A stretch of DNA of 64,000 nt from WYZ-LMO2 sp038731605 (GTDB lineage: Archaea > Halobacteriota > Archaeoglobi > Archaeoglobales > Archaeoglobaceae): the NCBI GenBank assembly GCA_038731605.1, contig JAVYQP010000003.1, positions 1-64,000 on the forward strand, read 5' to 3'. Shown piece after piece: positions 15,551-24,255 of the stretch. The position numbers were made by a program, and so were the translations under genes. Below the pieces are notes generated by a model, which was not told where the DNA came from, did not search any database, and saw nothing but the letters and a program-made list of their open reading frames with translations. Numbering within the stretch: the stretch's first letter is position 1; each line of letters begins with the position of its first letter.

Positions 15551-16429
15551 ATGGCAACGGATGAGTTTGCGATGTTCAGCAAATTTTTGAGTGAAGATGA
15601 CCAGAAAATCCTCAGAGTTGTGGCGAAGGATCGAATAGCCTTCGAAGTCTTGAAAAAGTTGTTTGAATCCCCAGAAAGCGCAGAAAAATATCTCGTTCTA
15701 CTGAAAGACAACCCAAATGCTATTCTCATTGCAACAAAAATCGCAGAAAGCGTTGGTCGCTACTTGAACCCAGAAGATGAGGATAAGTGCCTCAACATCT
15801 TTTTGAGGGCGATCGAATACATGAAAGAGACGAAAGATAGGAAAAGTATTTACAACGTTTTCAACATCGTGAAGGAAGCGATAGAGGGCAGAATTTCGCT
15901 CGGTAAATACGAGTCCGCCTCAAAGCTCGTGAGCATATTCTTGAACCTCGGAATGGGCAGTTATGTGAAAAGATTAGTCTTTCATGCGATCGAACTCGCA
16001 GAAAGTGGCGATTTCACACGAGCGCTGAAGATCCTGAACAATTTACCTCCGAACGACGAGGTTTTAACAACAAAAGCGTATGTCTTGGTTGAATGGGGCA
16101 AAAAAATCGCAATAAGCGACCCACAGCTCGGGTTGAGCAAGGTAGAAGAAGCTCTGAAACTCAAGGAATTGCCGTCTGCAAAAGTTGCAATCGCAGAGAT
16201 ATACGAGAGCCTTGGCAATTATGCGAAGGCATACGAAATCTACAACTCGATGAGAAATCAGCCAGGAATTGACGCAAAGTTAGCCAGGCTCCTAATGGAG
16301 TGGGGGGAAGAGGAGAAAGATCTAAGGAGACTTGAGGAAGCGAAGACGATGGTCAACGATCCCGTGATGCTCGAAGAGATAGACCGAAGGATAAGAAAAA
16401 TAAGGGATCAAAGAGAATCTGGGTCGTAA
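15551..16429 (+). CDS. Helical-repeat (TPR-like) protein of unknown function
   Basis: A 292-residue, almost wholly alpha-helical protein. Helix pairs of about 34 residues can be seen, such as SGDFTRALKILNNLPPNDEVLTTKAY and LGNYAKAYEIYNSM, which match the tetratricopeptide spacing. There is no signal peptide or membrane segment, so it is cytoplasmic and probably a scaffold. TTTATAT at 15524-15530 is 24 bases before the ATG, predicting a leaderless mRNA. The last 22 bases overlap the convergent neighbour. I do not recognise a specific family. Confidence 0.7.
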   Translation: MATDEFAMFSKFLSEDDQKILRVVAKDRIAFEVLKKLFESPESAEKYLVLLKDNPNAILIATKIAESVGRYLNPEDEDKCLNIFLRAIEYMKETKDRKSIYNVFNIVKEAIEGRISLGKYESASKLVSIFLNLGMGSYVKRLVFHAIELAESGDFTRALKILNNLPPNDEVLTTKAYVLVEWGKKIAISDPQLGLSKVEEALKLKELPSAKVAIAEIYESLGNYAKAYEIYNSMRNQPGIDAKLARLLMEWGEEEKDLRRLEEAKTMVNDPVMLEEIDRRIRKIRDQRESGS

Positions 16430-16806
16430 CCGAGCACCGCAGTCCACCACCACCTCGCCATGTCAACGAGATCTTTACTGAACGCCCCAGAGAGAGTGTA
16501 TTCCCCATCCCTTATTGCTATCATCCCTGCCCCGAGGAGTTTGTTCCTCATCGAGTAAAACGAGGAACGGACCATCTTCAATTCCTCAAGAACTTTTTCC
16601 CACTCCTCAACTCTCAACGGCTTTCCAGCCTTTTGCCTCTCTTCAACGATGCTCAAGAACTTCACAGCCTTCATTGCAACTTCTTCTTTTCTGAAGATCC
16701 TCCTCATCAGCTCAAGCATCGGATTTTTCGACTGCGATATCCTTGCGGTTGCGGTTGACCTCACAATAACCGAAGTCGAAGTCTTTGGAGCGTCTTTGAC
16801 CTTCAC
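16408..16806 (-). CDS. Hypothetical winged-helix-like protein
   Basis: A 132-residue basic protein. The C-terminal 80 residues (EEWEKVLEELKMVRSSFYSMRNKLLGAGMI followed by a short beta hairpin IAIRDGEYTLS) read like a winged helix. The N-terminal 30 residues are low in hydrophobics and probably disordered. The upstream region has AAGGAGG close before the start. It is probably a DNA-binding protein; the family is not recognised. It converges with, and overlaps by 22 bases, the TPR-like gene. Confidence 0.6.
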   Translation of the reverse strand: MKVKDAPKTSTSVIVRSTATARISQSKNPMLELMRRIFRKEEVAMKAVKFLSIVEERQKAGKPLRVEEWEKVLEELKMVRSSFYSMRNKLLGAGMIAIRDGEYTLSGAFSKDLVDMARWWWTAVLGYDPDSL

Positions 16807-16909
16807 ATTTTTGAATTTAAGGAGGTAGTTTAAAAAGTCTACGCTTTACACCGTTTAAACGACCGCTACAACTGTTGCTCTTTTATGATTATGGCATACG
16901 CACGTCCAA

Positions 16910-17265
16910 CTATTTTGGTGTTCGCTGAAATTTTTGTATTATTTTTAGAAGTGAGTCGCCACACTTTTTTGGTAAGATCTTATATTTTTTCCCTCCAATC
17001 TTGATCCTCCTACCCGTTATTGCCACGAACTCAGACAAATCTCACCCTTCGCTCAAAACAGGATAAATCTCAATCTTTTTTTAATGCACCAATATGACCG
17101 ACAACTTCGCCAAATTCGTCGATTTTGCGGATTGGCGTTAACTCGGAAATCGCCGAAGATGATCTGTGTAGTGAATCCCGGTGTTCATAAACCTATAATA
17201 GGTTTTCTGGAAATGATATGCTTGTCATTCTTGAGCTCAACTTCCCCTTTGATCCAAAACAACAT
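16910..17265 (-). pseudogene. Decayed gene remnant with frameshifts and an internal stop
   Basis: Protein-like stretches appear in successive frames on the minus strand: WIKGEVELKNDKHIISRKPI (from ATG 17265), then FMNTGIHYTDHLRRF, then ELTPIRKIDEFGEVVGHIGALKK, then KIEIYPVLSEG, a TGA at 17042-17044, and in the same frame a 43-residue tail (DLSEFVAITGRR...GDSLLKIIQKF) ending at 16910. The third-to-fourth switch falls on a run of seven A (17076-17082), a typical slippage site. I read this as one dead gene of about 115 codons; its family is not recognised. It is the main content of the 570-base gap between 16806 and 17383. Confidence 0.5.
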
Positions 17266-17354
17266 TAAAAAACCTGCGGTCAAACAGCGATATACAAAGA
17301 TATCTGTTTCGCTTAAAAGTGAAATATAAAGATTTTAGTTTAAGAATAGAAAAA

Positions 17355-17363
17355 TTTTTAAAA
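17355..17363 (+). promoter_or_regulatory. TATA box of the TRAP transporter operon
   Basis: TTTTTAAAA in an AT-rich tract is centred about 24 bases before the GTG at 17383. This favours that GTG as a leaderless start; the ATG at 17392 is the alternative. Confidence 0.5.
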
Positions 17364-17382
17364 TCAGGATTAAACGAGTTAC

Positions 17383-18453
17383 GTGGTGGGTATGAAGAGA
17401 TCCGGATTAATAGTGTTACTACTGGCGGTGGCTTTGCTCTTCGCCGGTTGCGCAACGCAAGAGCAGAAACCGACGACGCCAACGACGACACCACCTCAAA
17501 AGACAACTTGGGCGTGGGCAACGCTCGACCCAGGTGGCTATGGTTATAGGGTGATTGCGGGAATATTAGACACGGTTAGGGCTGATCTGCCACAATACGA
17601 GTTCGTCGTGAAGCCGTATTCATCAACCACAGCTGCAATAAAGGGATTCTGCAAGGGAGAAGCAGATGGAACTTATATAGCGGACCTCGGCTTTAAAGAG
17701 CTCTACACGTTCACAGGAGCATTTAAAGACTTCCAGCCTGAAGTGAAGCAGATGCCCGTCCAAAGCTTCTGGACATACACGATGGAGACTTTCATCTTAG
17801 TGCCGAAGGATAAAGCGAACGAGATAAAGAGCTGGAAAGACCTTGAAGGTAAGAAAGTCTACTTAACACCCGCTGGTTACATGAACCACATAAACATCCG
17901 AAGAGCGCTCGATGCGATAGGAGTGAAGGTTGAGCACGTCGAAGTTGACTCAAAGTTTGTCTGCAAAGCTCTTGAAGAGAAAACGATCGTCGCCACAGCC
18001 CTATATACAACCGCCCGAGTGTCTTTGCCAACCTGGGGTCAGGAGCTTGCCATAGCTTGTAAAGGAAAGCTCGTCCCATTGAATCCAAGCCCAGATGAAA
18101 TCGAAAAGATGCAAAAGGCTGGTCTGCAGATCGTGGAAATCGATGCAAAAGTCGTGGACAAGGAGATGACTGGAAAGATCTACGGTGTGCCATTCTACTT
18201 TGGATATCACACTGGAATGAAGATTTCAGAAGATGGTGTTTACAAATTCTTAAAAGCGATCGAGAAGAACGCTGACAAGCTACCACAAGTTGACGCAGGT
18301 CTAAAGCCACTGGCAGAGAACGTCGCACAGTTCCAGTATCTCGGTGTAAAGTCAGCGGATCCAAAGCTCGTCCCAATCCATCCGGGGCTTGCGAAGTATC
18401 TGAAGGAAAAGGGTCTGTGGGAAGCTGAGTGGGACAAATACATCGCGAAGTGA
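17383..18453 (+). CDS. TRAP transporter solute-binding lipoprotein, TAXI family
   Basis: A 356-residue extracytoplasmic receptor. The signal segment GLIVLLLAVALLFAGC ends in a lipobox-like cysteine, followed by a Thr/Pro-rich linker, so it is membrane-anchored outside the cell. The mature part carries the TAXI pattern (AIKGFCKGEADGTYIADLG and a repeated domain). TAXI-TRAP systems import organic acids such as C4-dicarboxylates, glutamate or aromatic acids, using the ion gradient. Only 4 bases separate it from the permease gene. The ligand cannot be told from sequence. Confidence 0.88.
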   Translation: MVGMKRSGLIVLLLAVALLFAGCATQEQKPTTPTTTPPQKTTWAWATLDPGGYGYRVIAGILDTVRADLPQYEFVVKPYSSTTAAIKGFCKGEADGTYIADLGFKELYTFTGAFKDFQPEVKQMPVQSFWTYTMETFILVPKDKANEIKSWKDLEGKKVYLTPAGYMNHINIRRALDAIGVKVEHVEVDSKFVCKALEEKTIVATALYTTARVSLPTWGQELAIACKGKLVPLNPSPDEIEKMQKAGLQIVEIDAKVVDKEMTGKIYGVPFYFGYHTGMKISEDGVYKFLKAIEKNADKLPQVDAGLKPLAENVAQFQYLGVKSADPKLVPIHPGLAKYLKEKGLWEAEWDKYIAK

Positions 18454-18457
18454 TGAC

Positions 18458-20386
18458 ATGAAATCGAAAGCATTATCAGCTTTACTCTTTATTTTTTGCT
18501 TCTTATACTTCTCCATTGCCATCTACTACTACACTACCGGCACGATGGGGACGATGTTCTGGGTTCTTGTCCTCGTTCCAATTGGATTTACCATCTACAC
18601 TCTAACCAAGCTCAAAAAAGGTGAGCTATACCCAAGACTTGGTAAACTTCAATATCTCGTCGGCGCAGTTTACATCTCGCTTTGTCTTTTCTCTGCCATC
18701 TACTTACCGACGAACTACTTAGATCTTATCTACTATCGAGCGGGATCCTACAATGTCGTGGACAAGTTCGTCGGAGTTGCCATGTTCTTGTTGATCGCAG
18801 AATACGCAAGAAGAGAGCACAAAGTTCTCTTCGGTCTTCTCTTGTTCCTCATCGTCTACTGCATGTTTGGAGACTACTTCCCCGGGATTCTTAGAGTCCC
18901 AAGCATAGATCTTGAAAGGTTGATCTTGTCTTCGACCGTGGAGATAAAGCTTGGAATGTTTGGAACCTACGCTCAAGCGGGAGTTGGAATAATCGGAGCT
19001 TTCCTTCTTCTGATGGGTGTTGCAAAGGGATTTGGTGTTGATAGAGCTTTGATAAAAACAATAATCTCCACTCTCGGTAAAAGACCAACTTTAATCCCGC
19101 AGTCTGCGGTGCTTGGATCGATGAGCGTTGCGATGTGCACAGGTTCGGGAGCTGCGGATTCTGCACTTGTCGGTCAATTCACTATCCCAGCGATGAAACG
19201 TGCAGGCTTCCCAGCGCTTTACGCTGCAGCAACCGAAGGCTCCGCAGCCCTTGGTGGACTCATCATGCCACCCGTGATGGCAATTGCAGCGTTTTTGATG
19301 GCGGAATTTCTTGCGGTAAGCTACTTCGAGGTGATGATCCGTGGGTTCGTCCTCGCATTTATCTATTACATCTCCATAGTCCTTACAGTTTACCTTCTGA
19401 CACTGCATTACGTCAAACCAGGAAAAATCGTGCTCGACGACGTATTTTCACAACTCGGAAAGGTTACGAAAACGGAAAAGTTGTGCGCAGTGATCTTCTT
19501 CATAGCCCTTGTTTTGCTCATAGTTCTCATGGGCTACTTCTGGTGGCCAGAAGTCAGGGCTGCGCTTGTAGCGACCCTCGCCTTCATGATCGCAGTGTCT
19601 TTGGTAACTTTCGCAACAGAGGGGAGCTCCTTAGTAGAGAAGTTCAAAAACTTGGGCAAATCCCTCAAAGAGACCGTTGAAAGCTATCCCGAAATCATCG
19701 TCGACATACTCCTCCTCTTAGCACTGCTCGGAATAATAATAAACCTCTTCACAGTCACAGGATGGCTTCTGAAGCTCGGTATGTCCTTGGTTGCGCTTGG
19801 GAGAGAGAATCTGTTGCTTCTCGTTGCACTTGGATTTCTGTTGGCGTTCTTCCTCGGCTTTGGTCTACCTCCCTCTGCAGTTTACATCATCGCCTCAGTC
19901 CTCGTTGTCCCGTCTTTCATATTCCTCGAGTTCAGCCCATGGGTTGCGCACTTCTTTGTATTCCTCGTTGCTGCGATTTCGGAGTTCACACCCCCTGTAG
20001 CCCTTATCGCAGCGGTAACTTCAAAGATTGCAGAGACCTCTTTCATAAAAACTGCCTTCTACACCCAGAAGTGGATACTGCCAATCTACCTACTTATCTT
20101 CGCAGTCATAACCTGGCCCGAGCTCGTAGTCGCTCCGGGGACGGATATGCTTCTGGCTTTCGCAATAGTCCTAATTGGATGCCTCACAGTGACCGCAGGT
20201 AGTTTCGGAAAGCTATCAAAGAATCGCTTCATCGACATCCCAGCAAGACTCGTGCTAATAGCTCTCGGCTTGTTTGTGCTCTACGCCCCCCAGAAGGATC
20301 TTGCGATGATTTTAGCACCCATACTCGCATTTCTCGTTGTGCTGAGCACCAGAGCGACTCAGAAGATCTCAAGAGATACACAGTAA
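18458..20386 (+). CDS. TRAP transporter permease, fused 4TM/12TM subunits
   Basis: A 642-residue membrane protein with about 16-18 hydrophobic helices. The small and large TRAP permease subunits are fused, which is the rule in TAXI systems. Conserved blocks include STLGKRPTLIPQSAVLGSMS, TGSGAADSALVGQFTIPAMKRAGF and EGSAALGGLIMPPVMAIAAFLMAEF. It works with the lipoprotein encoded 4 bases upstream. Substrate is unknown; the CoA-ligase genes from 24 to 31 kb could act on imported acids. Confidence 0.9.
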   Translation: MKSKALSALLFIFCFLYFSIAIYYYTTGTMGTMFWVLVLVPIGFTIYTLTKLKKGELYPRLGKLQYLVGAVYISLCLFSAIYLPTNYLDLIYYRAGSYNVVDKFVGVAMFLLIAEYARREHKVLFGLLLFLIVYCMFGDYFPGILRVPSIDLERLILSSTVEIKLGMFGTYAQAGVGIIGAFLLLMGVAKGFGVDRALIKTIISTLGKRPTLIPQSAVLGSMSVAMCTGSGAADSALVGQFTIPAMKRAGFPALYAAATEGSAALGGLIMPPVMAIAAFLMAEFLAVSYFEVMIRGFVLAFIYYISIVLTVYLLTLHYVKPGKIVLDDVFSQLGKVTKTEKLCAVIFFIALVLLIVLMGYFWWPEVRAALVATLAFMIAVSLVTFATEGSSLVEKFKNLGKSLKETVESYPEIIVDILLLLALLGIIINLFTVTGWLLKLGMSLVALGRENLLLLVALGFLLAFFLGFGLPPSAVYIIASVLVVPSFIFLEFSPWVAHFFVFLVAAISEFTPPVALIAAVTSKIAETSFIKTAFYTQKWILPIYLLIFAVITWPELVVAPGTDMLLAFAIVLIGCLTVTAGSFGKLSKNRFIDIPARLVLIALGLFVLYAPQKDLAMILAPILAFLVVLSTRATQKISRDTQ

Positions 20387-20419
20387 AGTTTTTTAAATTA
20401 AAGATGTTAGCGTTTGCAA

Positions 20420-21325
20420 ATGCTAAACAAGATGCTTCTTCGAAACGTGAGGTTCGAAGAGAGGAGCATCGCTGTAAACGGCGATGTGTTGATAGGCTCA
20501 AACTCCAAGGTCGACTACGGAATAATAGCGAAGAAGATCCTTGCGGGAGAAAGAGTTGACATTGGTGGTGATTTAATTGGTGAGGAGATCAGAATTGATT
20601 CCTTTTCCGCAATATCTGGCGATGTGGTTGCGAAGGCAGATGCCTTCATCGGGGAGTTCGTCGGGATAGACGGGAAGCTAACCGTTTTTGGAGACCTCGA
20701 GATAGGCAGAAACGTTAGGATTAAGAACGGGTTCGAAGCTCGTGGACTTATAACGATCCAAAATCCCGCCTCGGTTGTTTTCTTCATCCTCCTCTACATA
20801 CTACTCCTTTTAAGGCTGGGAAAGGTTGAAGAATTTCATATTCCGGAAGAAGAACTGAATCCGAGCTTCGTTTTGCCTGAAAAAACAATCATAACCGCAA
20901 CGAGAATTTCGACCACAAAGAATGCAGACATTTACGACAGCAGAGTCCTCGGAAATTTGAGAGCAAGAGACATATATATCAGCAGAAGCGAGGTCTTTGG
21001 GAGCGTTAGGGGGAGAGAAGTGATCTTAGACTCGACCAGAGTCCATGGATACGTGCAAGGCACAACGATCTACCTCCTGAACTCGAGCGTTGTTGGAACG
21101 CATGTGAAGGGTAAAAGGGTTTATATGGAAAAAGGTTGTATTGTAGATGGAGGTATAATAGCAGAAGAAGGTGTGTGGATCCGTGATGCAATAGTGCTCA
21201 AAACGGACATCGGTGAGGAAAGTGGAGTGGGACAAGGAGAAGTTCAAGAGGATGTTTCCGAACCTATACTCCGAGATAGGGGAGAGGCTGATTCCGACGG
21301 TTCTGGATCACTTAGAAGTGTGTAA
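20420..21325 (+). CDS. Bactofilin-like polymer-forming membrane protein
   Basis: A protein of about 301 residues with two right-handed beta-helix-like repeat regions (about 15-110 and 165-275). The repeats read as short strands of the form AVNGDVLIGSNSKV or VLGNLRARDIYISRSEVFGSV. A hydrophobic helix (VVFFILLYILLLLRLG) near 120-135 splits them. It may form a membrane-bound scaffold. ATG 20420 is 25 bases after a TATA-like TTTTAAATTA, so it is the likely leaderless start; a TTG at 20414 is less likely. The last 30 residues are polar, unlike the fold, and are read out of frame from the next gene (about 104-base overlap), suggesting an extended tail. Confidence 0.65.
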   Translation: MLNKMLLRNVRFEERSIAVNGDVLIGSNSKVDYGIIAKKILAGERVDIGGDLIGEEIRIDSFSAISGDVVAKADAFIGEFVGIDGKLTVFGDLEIGRNVRIKNGFEARGLITIQNPASVVFFILLYILLLLRLGKVEEFHIPEEELNPSFVLPEKTIITATRISTTKNADIYDSRVLGNLRARDIYISRSEVFGSVRGREVILDSTRVHGYVQGTTIYLLNSSVVGTHVKGKRVYMEKGCIVDGGIIAEEGVWIRDAIVLKTDIGEESGVGQGEVQEDVSEPILRDRGEADSDGSGSLRSV

Positions 21326-21482
21326 AAATCTCAAGGAAGCGATCGAGGTAATAGACTACTTCGAGAAAAAGGGGGAGATAACGAAAGAATACGCATCCTT
21401 CTTGCGGGGAAACGAAGCCTTGCTCAACAGCCTTATTAGGAAAAGGAAAAGGGGCGAATACGAGTCGAGGGGTCTTTTATGA
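21222..21482 (+). CDS. DUF2095 family protein
   Basis: A small archaeal protein of about 86 residues, acidic and helical. The family block WDKEKFKRMFPNLYSEI is at the N-terminus and TVLDHLEVCKNLKEAIEVIDYFEKKGEIT follows. The function is unknown. I chose GTG 21222 because GGTGAGG ends a few bases upstream; GTG 21213 is an alternative. It overlaps the next gene by 4 bases, so it is coupled to the YchF-type GTPase, an association that hints at a role near the ribosome. Confidence 0.75.
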   Translation: MEWDKEKFKRMFPNLYSEIGERLIPTVLDHLEVCKNLKEAIEVIDYFEKKGEITKEYASFLRGNEALLNSLIRKRKRGEYESRGLL

Positions 21483-22633
21483 TCGAAATTGGGATTGCCG
21501 GAAAGCCAAACGCAGGAAAGTCGACTTTTTTCAAGTCTGCAACGCTCGCAGATGCGGAGATAGCGAATTATCCTTTTACAACGATAAAGCCGAACATCGG
21601 CATAGCCTACGTTCGCACCAGATGCGTATGCGATGAGCTTGGAGTTGAGTGCAAAAACTGCGTTGACGGTTGGAGATTCATTCCCGTGAAGCTCATCGAT
21701 GTCGCAGGGCTTGTCCCAGATGCACACAAGGGCAAAGGGCTTGGGAATGAGTTCCTCGATGACCTAAGACAGGCGGAGGGGATTATCCACGTCGTCGATG
21801 CCTCTGGAGCGACCGATGAGAATGGAAATGAGATCGGCGTTGGCGAAAGGGATCCAATTGAGGATGTGAAATTTTTGCATAGAGAGCTCGACATGTGGAT
21901 CTTCGGGATTCTGAAAAGGAATTGGGAGAAGATAGTTCGAAAGGCAAAAGCTGAGAAGAAAGAAGTGAAGTTCATAACCGAAGCCCTTGCCGGACTTGGA
22001 TTTGACGAAACGATGGTAAAGGAAGCTTTTAAAGGAGTGGAAGACATTCAGAAGCTGAAAGACGAGGATCTCGTAGAGATCTCGAAAATCCTGAGAGAGA
22101 AGAGGATGAAAATGGTGATCTCGGCGAACAAAGCAGACAAAGCGCCGAAGGAGTTTATCGAGAGGCTGAAAAAGATTTCTGCAATTCCAACGTCTGCAAA
22201 CTACGAACTCGTGTTGAGAACCGCTGCAAAGGCTGGCTACATAAAGTATCTCCCCGGAGATTCTGACTTCGAGATAAAAAAGGAGCTGAACGAGAAGCAG
22301 AAAAAAGCTCTCGAAAAAATCCATGAGTTTCTCGCAGAGTTCAAGTCAACCGGAGTTCAGGACGCAATAAACAAGCTCGTTTTCGACGTTCTGGGCTACA
22401 TCGTAGTCTATCCTGTCGAAGATGAAGCGAAGTTCACAGATTCGAAGGGCAACGTTTTACCAGATGCCTTCTTGGTCAAGAAGGGCACAACTCCGAGGCA
22501 ATTGGCGTATAAGATCCACACGGAAATTGGCAACAAGTTCATCTACGCCTTAGATGCGAAGAAAAAGATCAGGATTGCGGAAGACTACGAGTTGAAAAAC
22601 GGAGACGTCGTTAAGATCTACTCAAGCGCTTAA
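21479..22633 (+). CDS. OBG-like GTPase/ATPase (archaeal YchF relative)
   Basis: A 384-residue P-loop NTPase. The G1 loop is GKPNAGKST at about 8-16, the G2/Phe region is NYPFTTIKPN, G3 is DVAGLVPDAHKGKGLGNEFL and G4 is NKAD near 218. A C-terminal TGS domain (DAFLVKKGTTPRQLAYKIHTEIG) completes the family layout. Relatives bind ribosomes and act in translation or stress response. The cysteine-rich insert VCDELGVECKNC after the first strands is typical of the archaeal branch. Its end overlaps the convergent trm1 by 12 bases. Confidence 0.92.
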   Translation: MIEIGIAGKPNAGKSTFFKSATLADAEIANYPFTTIKPNIGIAYVRTRCVCDELGVECKNCVDGWRFIPVKLIDVAGLVPDAHKGKGLGNEFLDDLRQAEGIIHVVDASGATDENGNEIGVGERDPIEDVKFLHRELDMWIFGILKRNWEKIVRKAKAEKKEVKFITEALAGLGFDETMVKEAFKGVEDIQKLKDEDLVEISKILREKRMKMVISANKADKAPKEFIERLKKISAIPTSANYELVLRTAAKAGYIKYLPGDSDFEIKKELNEKQKKALEKIHEFLAEFKSTGVQDAINKLVFDVLGYIVVYPVEDEAKFTDSKGNVLPDAFLVKKGTTPRQLAYKIHTEIGNKFIYALDAKKKIRIAEDYELKNGDVVKIYSSA

Positions 22634-23653
22634 GATTTCGAGGATCGTTTTTAAATCCGCATCCGTCTTAACGCAGTAACCGCAGTGGTGTGTCGGCGAA
22701 GCCCTAAAGCCAAGGCTTCTCAGCTTCTCAACAACTTCTTTTGTCGAGGGAACTGATCTTGAGATGGTACTGCAGATTTTTGGAAGGTTATAAGCCAAAG
22801 GATGATCAATTTCGCTGTGAATTTTGAGCAAAAATTCCCTCTGTTTTCCATCTGCCCTCGAAACCATCTTGCTCACGAATTCCGCATCTTTAAGTTCTCC
22901 AATCCAAAGCGGTCCGATGATTTGCATTTTGCTCCCGCAATCGCAAAACTCAACGCCTTCGCCGAATTTCAGGATTTTTTTAGCAAAACAATTTTTGCAG
23001 AAGGCGATGTATCCGAGTTTTTCGATCGTCTTCGTAGCCTCGGAGTTCGAGCGTCTCAAGCGAAGGTGGACTCGGTAGTAATGCTCTCTTGCCCAACTGA
23101 CCAACGGGTAGATTGCTTTGTCGAATCGGAGCGCAGTTCTCGCAACAAAACCAATCAAGACCCTTAGACCGACTTCGTGTGGAACATCAGTTTTTAAAAC
23201 AAACGCCGAGTATTTTCTAATTCCCGCAGAGCACTTGCAACAAAGCGCCTCGAGATCTGTTGCGGTAACACTCAAAAGCTTGGCATGAACACATGCGGAC
23301 TCGATGAAGTTCGCTGGACTTCCAAAGGGATCTATGTCGACGTGTTCAAATTTCTTCGTTCTCGCCAACAATGATGCGTCGCTACAAAAGACCTCTGCGT
23401 CGATTTCGTTGAGCTCGAGGTTCTTCTTTATCGTCTCCACCGCTTTTGGATTTGCATCGTTAAAGGTGACTTCGCAGTTTGCTTCGAGAACCGCTCTTAT
23501 GCCACGAACGCCCGTCGCAGACAACGCATCCAGAATTTCGTGTTTGCCGAGCGTTGAAAAAACTACCATGTCCAAATCCCGACAAAAACGCATCCTTGGG
23601 TTGTAGAAAGCATTATCTACGAGTATCTTTGCTTTACCCTCAATCACGAGCAT
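22622..23653 (-). CDS. trm1: tRNA (guanine26-N2)-dimethyltransferase
   Basis: A 343-residue SAM-dependent enzyme making m2,2G26 in tRNA. The SAM motif is DALSATGVRGIRAV (near 43-56) and the catalytic motif is DIDPFGSP. The C-terminal domain has a zinc site (CKNC...CDC near 215-240) and the family tail. Its start overlaps the THEP1 gene by 14 bases, so it follows THEP1 in one transcript. Confidence 0.94.
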   Translation of the reverse strand: MLVIEGKAKILVDNAFYNPRMRFCRDLDMVVFSTLGKHEILDALSATGVRGIRAVLEANCEVTFNDANPKAVETIKKNLELNEIDAEVFCSDASLLARTKKFEHVDIDPFGSPANFIESACVHAKLLSVTATDLEALCCKCSAGIRKYSAFVLKTDVPHEVGLRVLIGFVARTALRFDKAIYPLVSWAREHYYRVHLRLRRSNSEATKTIEKLGYIAFCKNCFAKKILKFGEGVEFCDCGSKMQIIGPLWIGELKDAEFVSKMVSRADGKQREFLLKIHSEIDHPLAYNLPKICSTISRSVPSTKEVVEKLRSLGFRASPTHHCGYCVKTDADLKTILEILSA

Positions 23654-24140
23654 AGGTCTTTACGATTTCTTCCGCAACTGAATTTCTGTTTTTCTCATCG
23701 ACAACGTAAACCTTAAAACTCCTCTTTATCCTTTCTATCAGCGGATGGTTCGCTTTGTAGTGCACTGTGAACAAAAGGTTCTCTCTTTCGAGTAAGCTCT
23801 CCACAAGGGAAACAAAAGCTTTGCTCTTGAGCTCCATCGGTCCGACTTCATCGATGATCACGAGATCGCAACTTAAGTCGAGATCTCGAAGAAAGTTTTC
23901 CAAGCTCTCAACCAATACCTCGTATTTACCGACCATCACCTTCCCCTTTCCAACCCTCGCCAGCGGAGAGCTTCGATTCGAAGCCAAGTCAACGAGTCTG
24001 AAGCCAACTCTAACCCCTTTGTCTCTTTCCTCCATGGTGATGAAGCCCGAGATCTTCATCTTTGATTTCAAAGCCTCGTAGACTTTCATGCAGATCGTTG
24101 TCTTGCCAATCCCTGGTCTACCTGTTACCGCGATGCGCAT
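23640..24140 (-). CDS. Nucleoside-triphosphatase THEP1
   Basis: A 166-residue P-loop enzyme of the THEP1 family, which hydrolyses ATP, GTP and other NTPs slowly at high temperature. The Walker A is GRPGIGKTT at the N-terminus and the Walker B with catalytic Glu is VIIDEVGPMELKS near 93-105. Length is typical. It leads the two-gene unit with trm1. The physiological role is not settled; RNA-related roles have been proposed for the family. Confidence 0.9.
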   Translation of the reverse strand: MRIAVTGRPGIGKTTICMKVYEALKSKMKISGFITMEERDKGVRVGFRLVDLASNRSSPLARVGKGKVMVGKYEVLVESLENFLRDLDLSCDLVIIDEVGPMELKSKAFVSLVESLLERENLLFTVHYKANHPLIERIKRSFKVYVVDEKNRNSVAEEIVKTYARD

Positions 24141-24245
24141 AAGTTCAGTGGTTTCATCGAATTTAACCTTTCTCGAGGTATCGATTTTTATTAATCGGAA
24201 AAGAATAGAAAATTTTTTAACCCATGTTCTTCTTAAGAATTAATA

Positions 24246-24254
24246 GGGTGATGG
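24246..24254 (+). promoter_or_regulatory. Promoter and ribosome binding site of the CoA-transferase operon
   Basis: A TATA-like AATTTTTTAA at 24211-24220 and GGGTGATGG at 24246-24254, complementary to the 16S rRNA 3' end, precede the ATG at 24256. This is a led transcript of about 15 bases, unlike the leaderless neighbours. Confidence 0.45.
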
Positions 24255-24255
24255 A

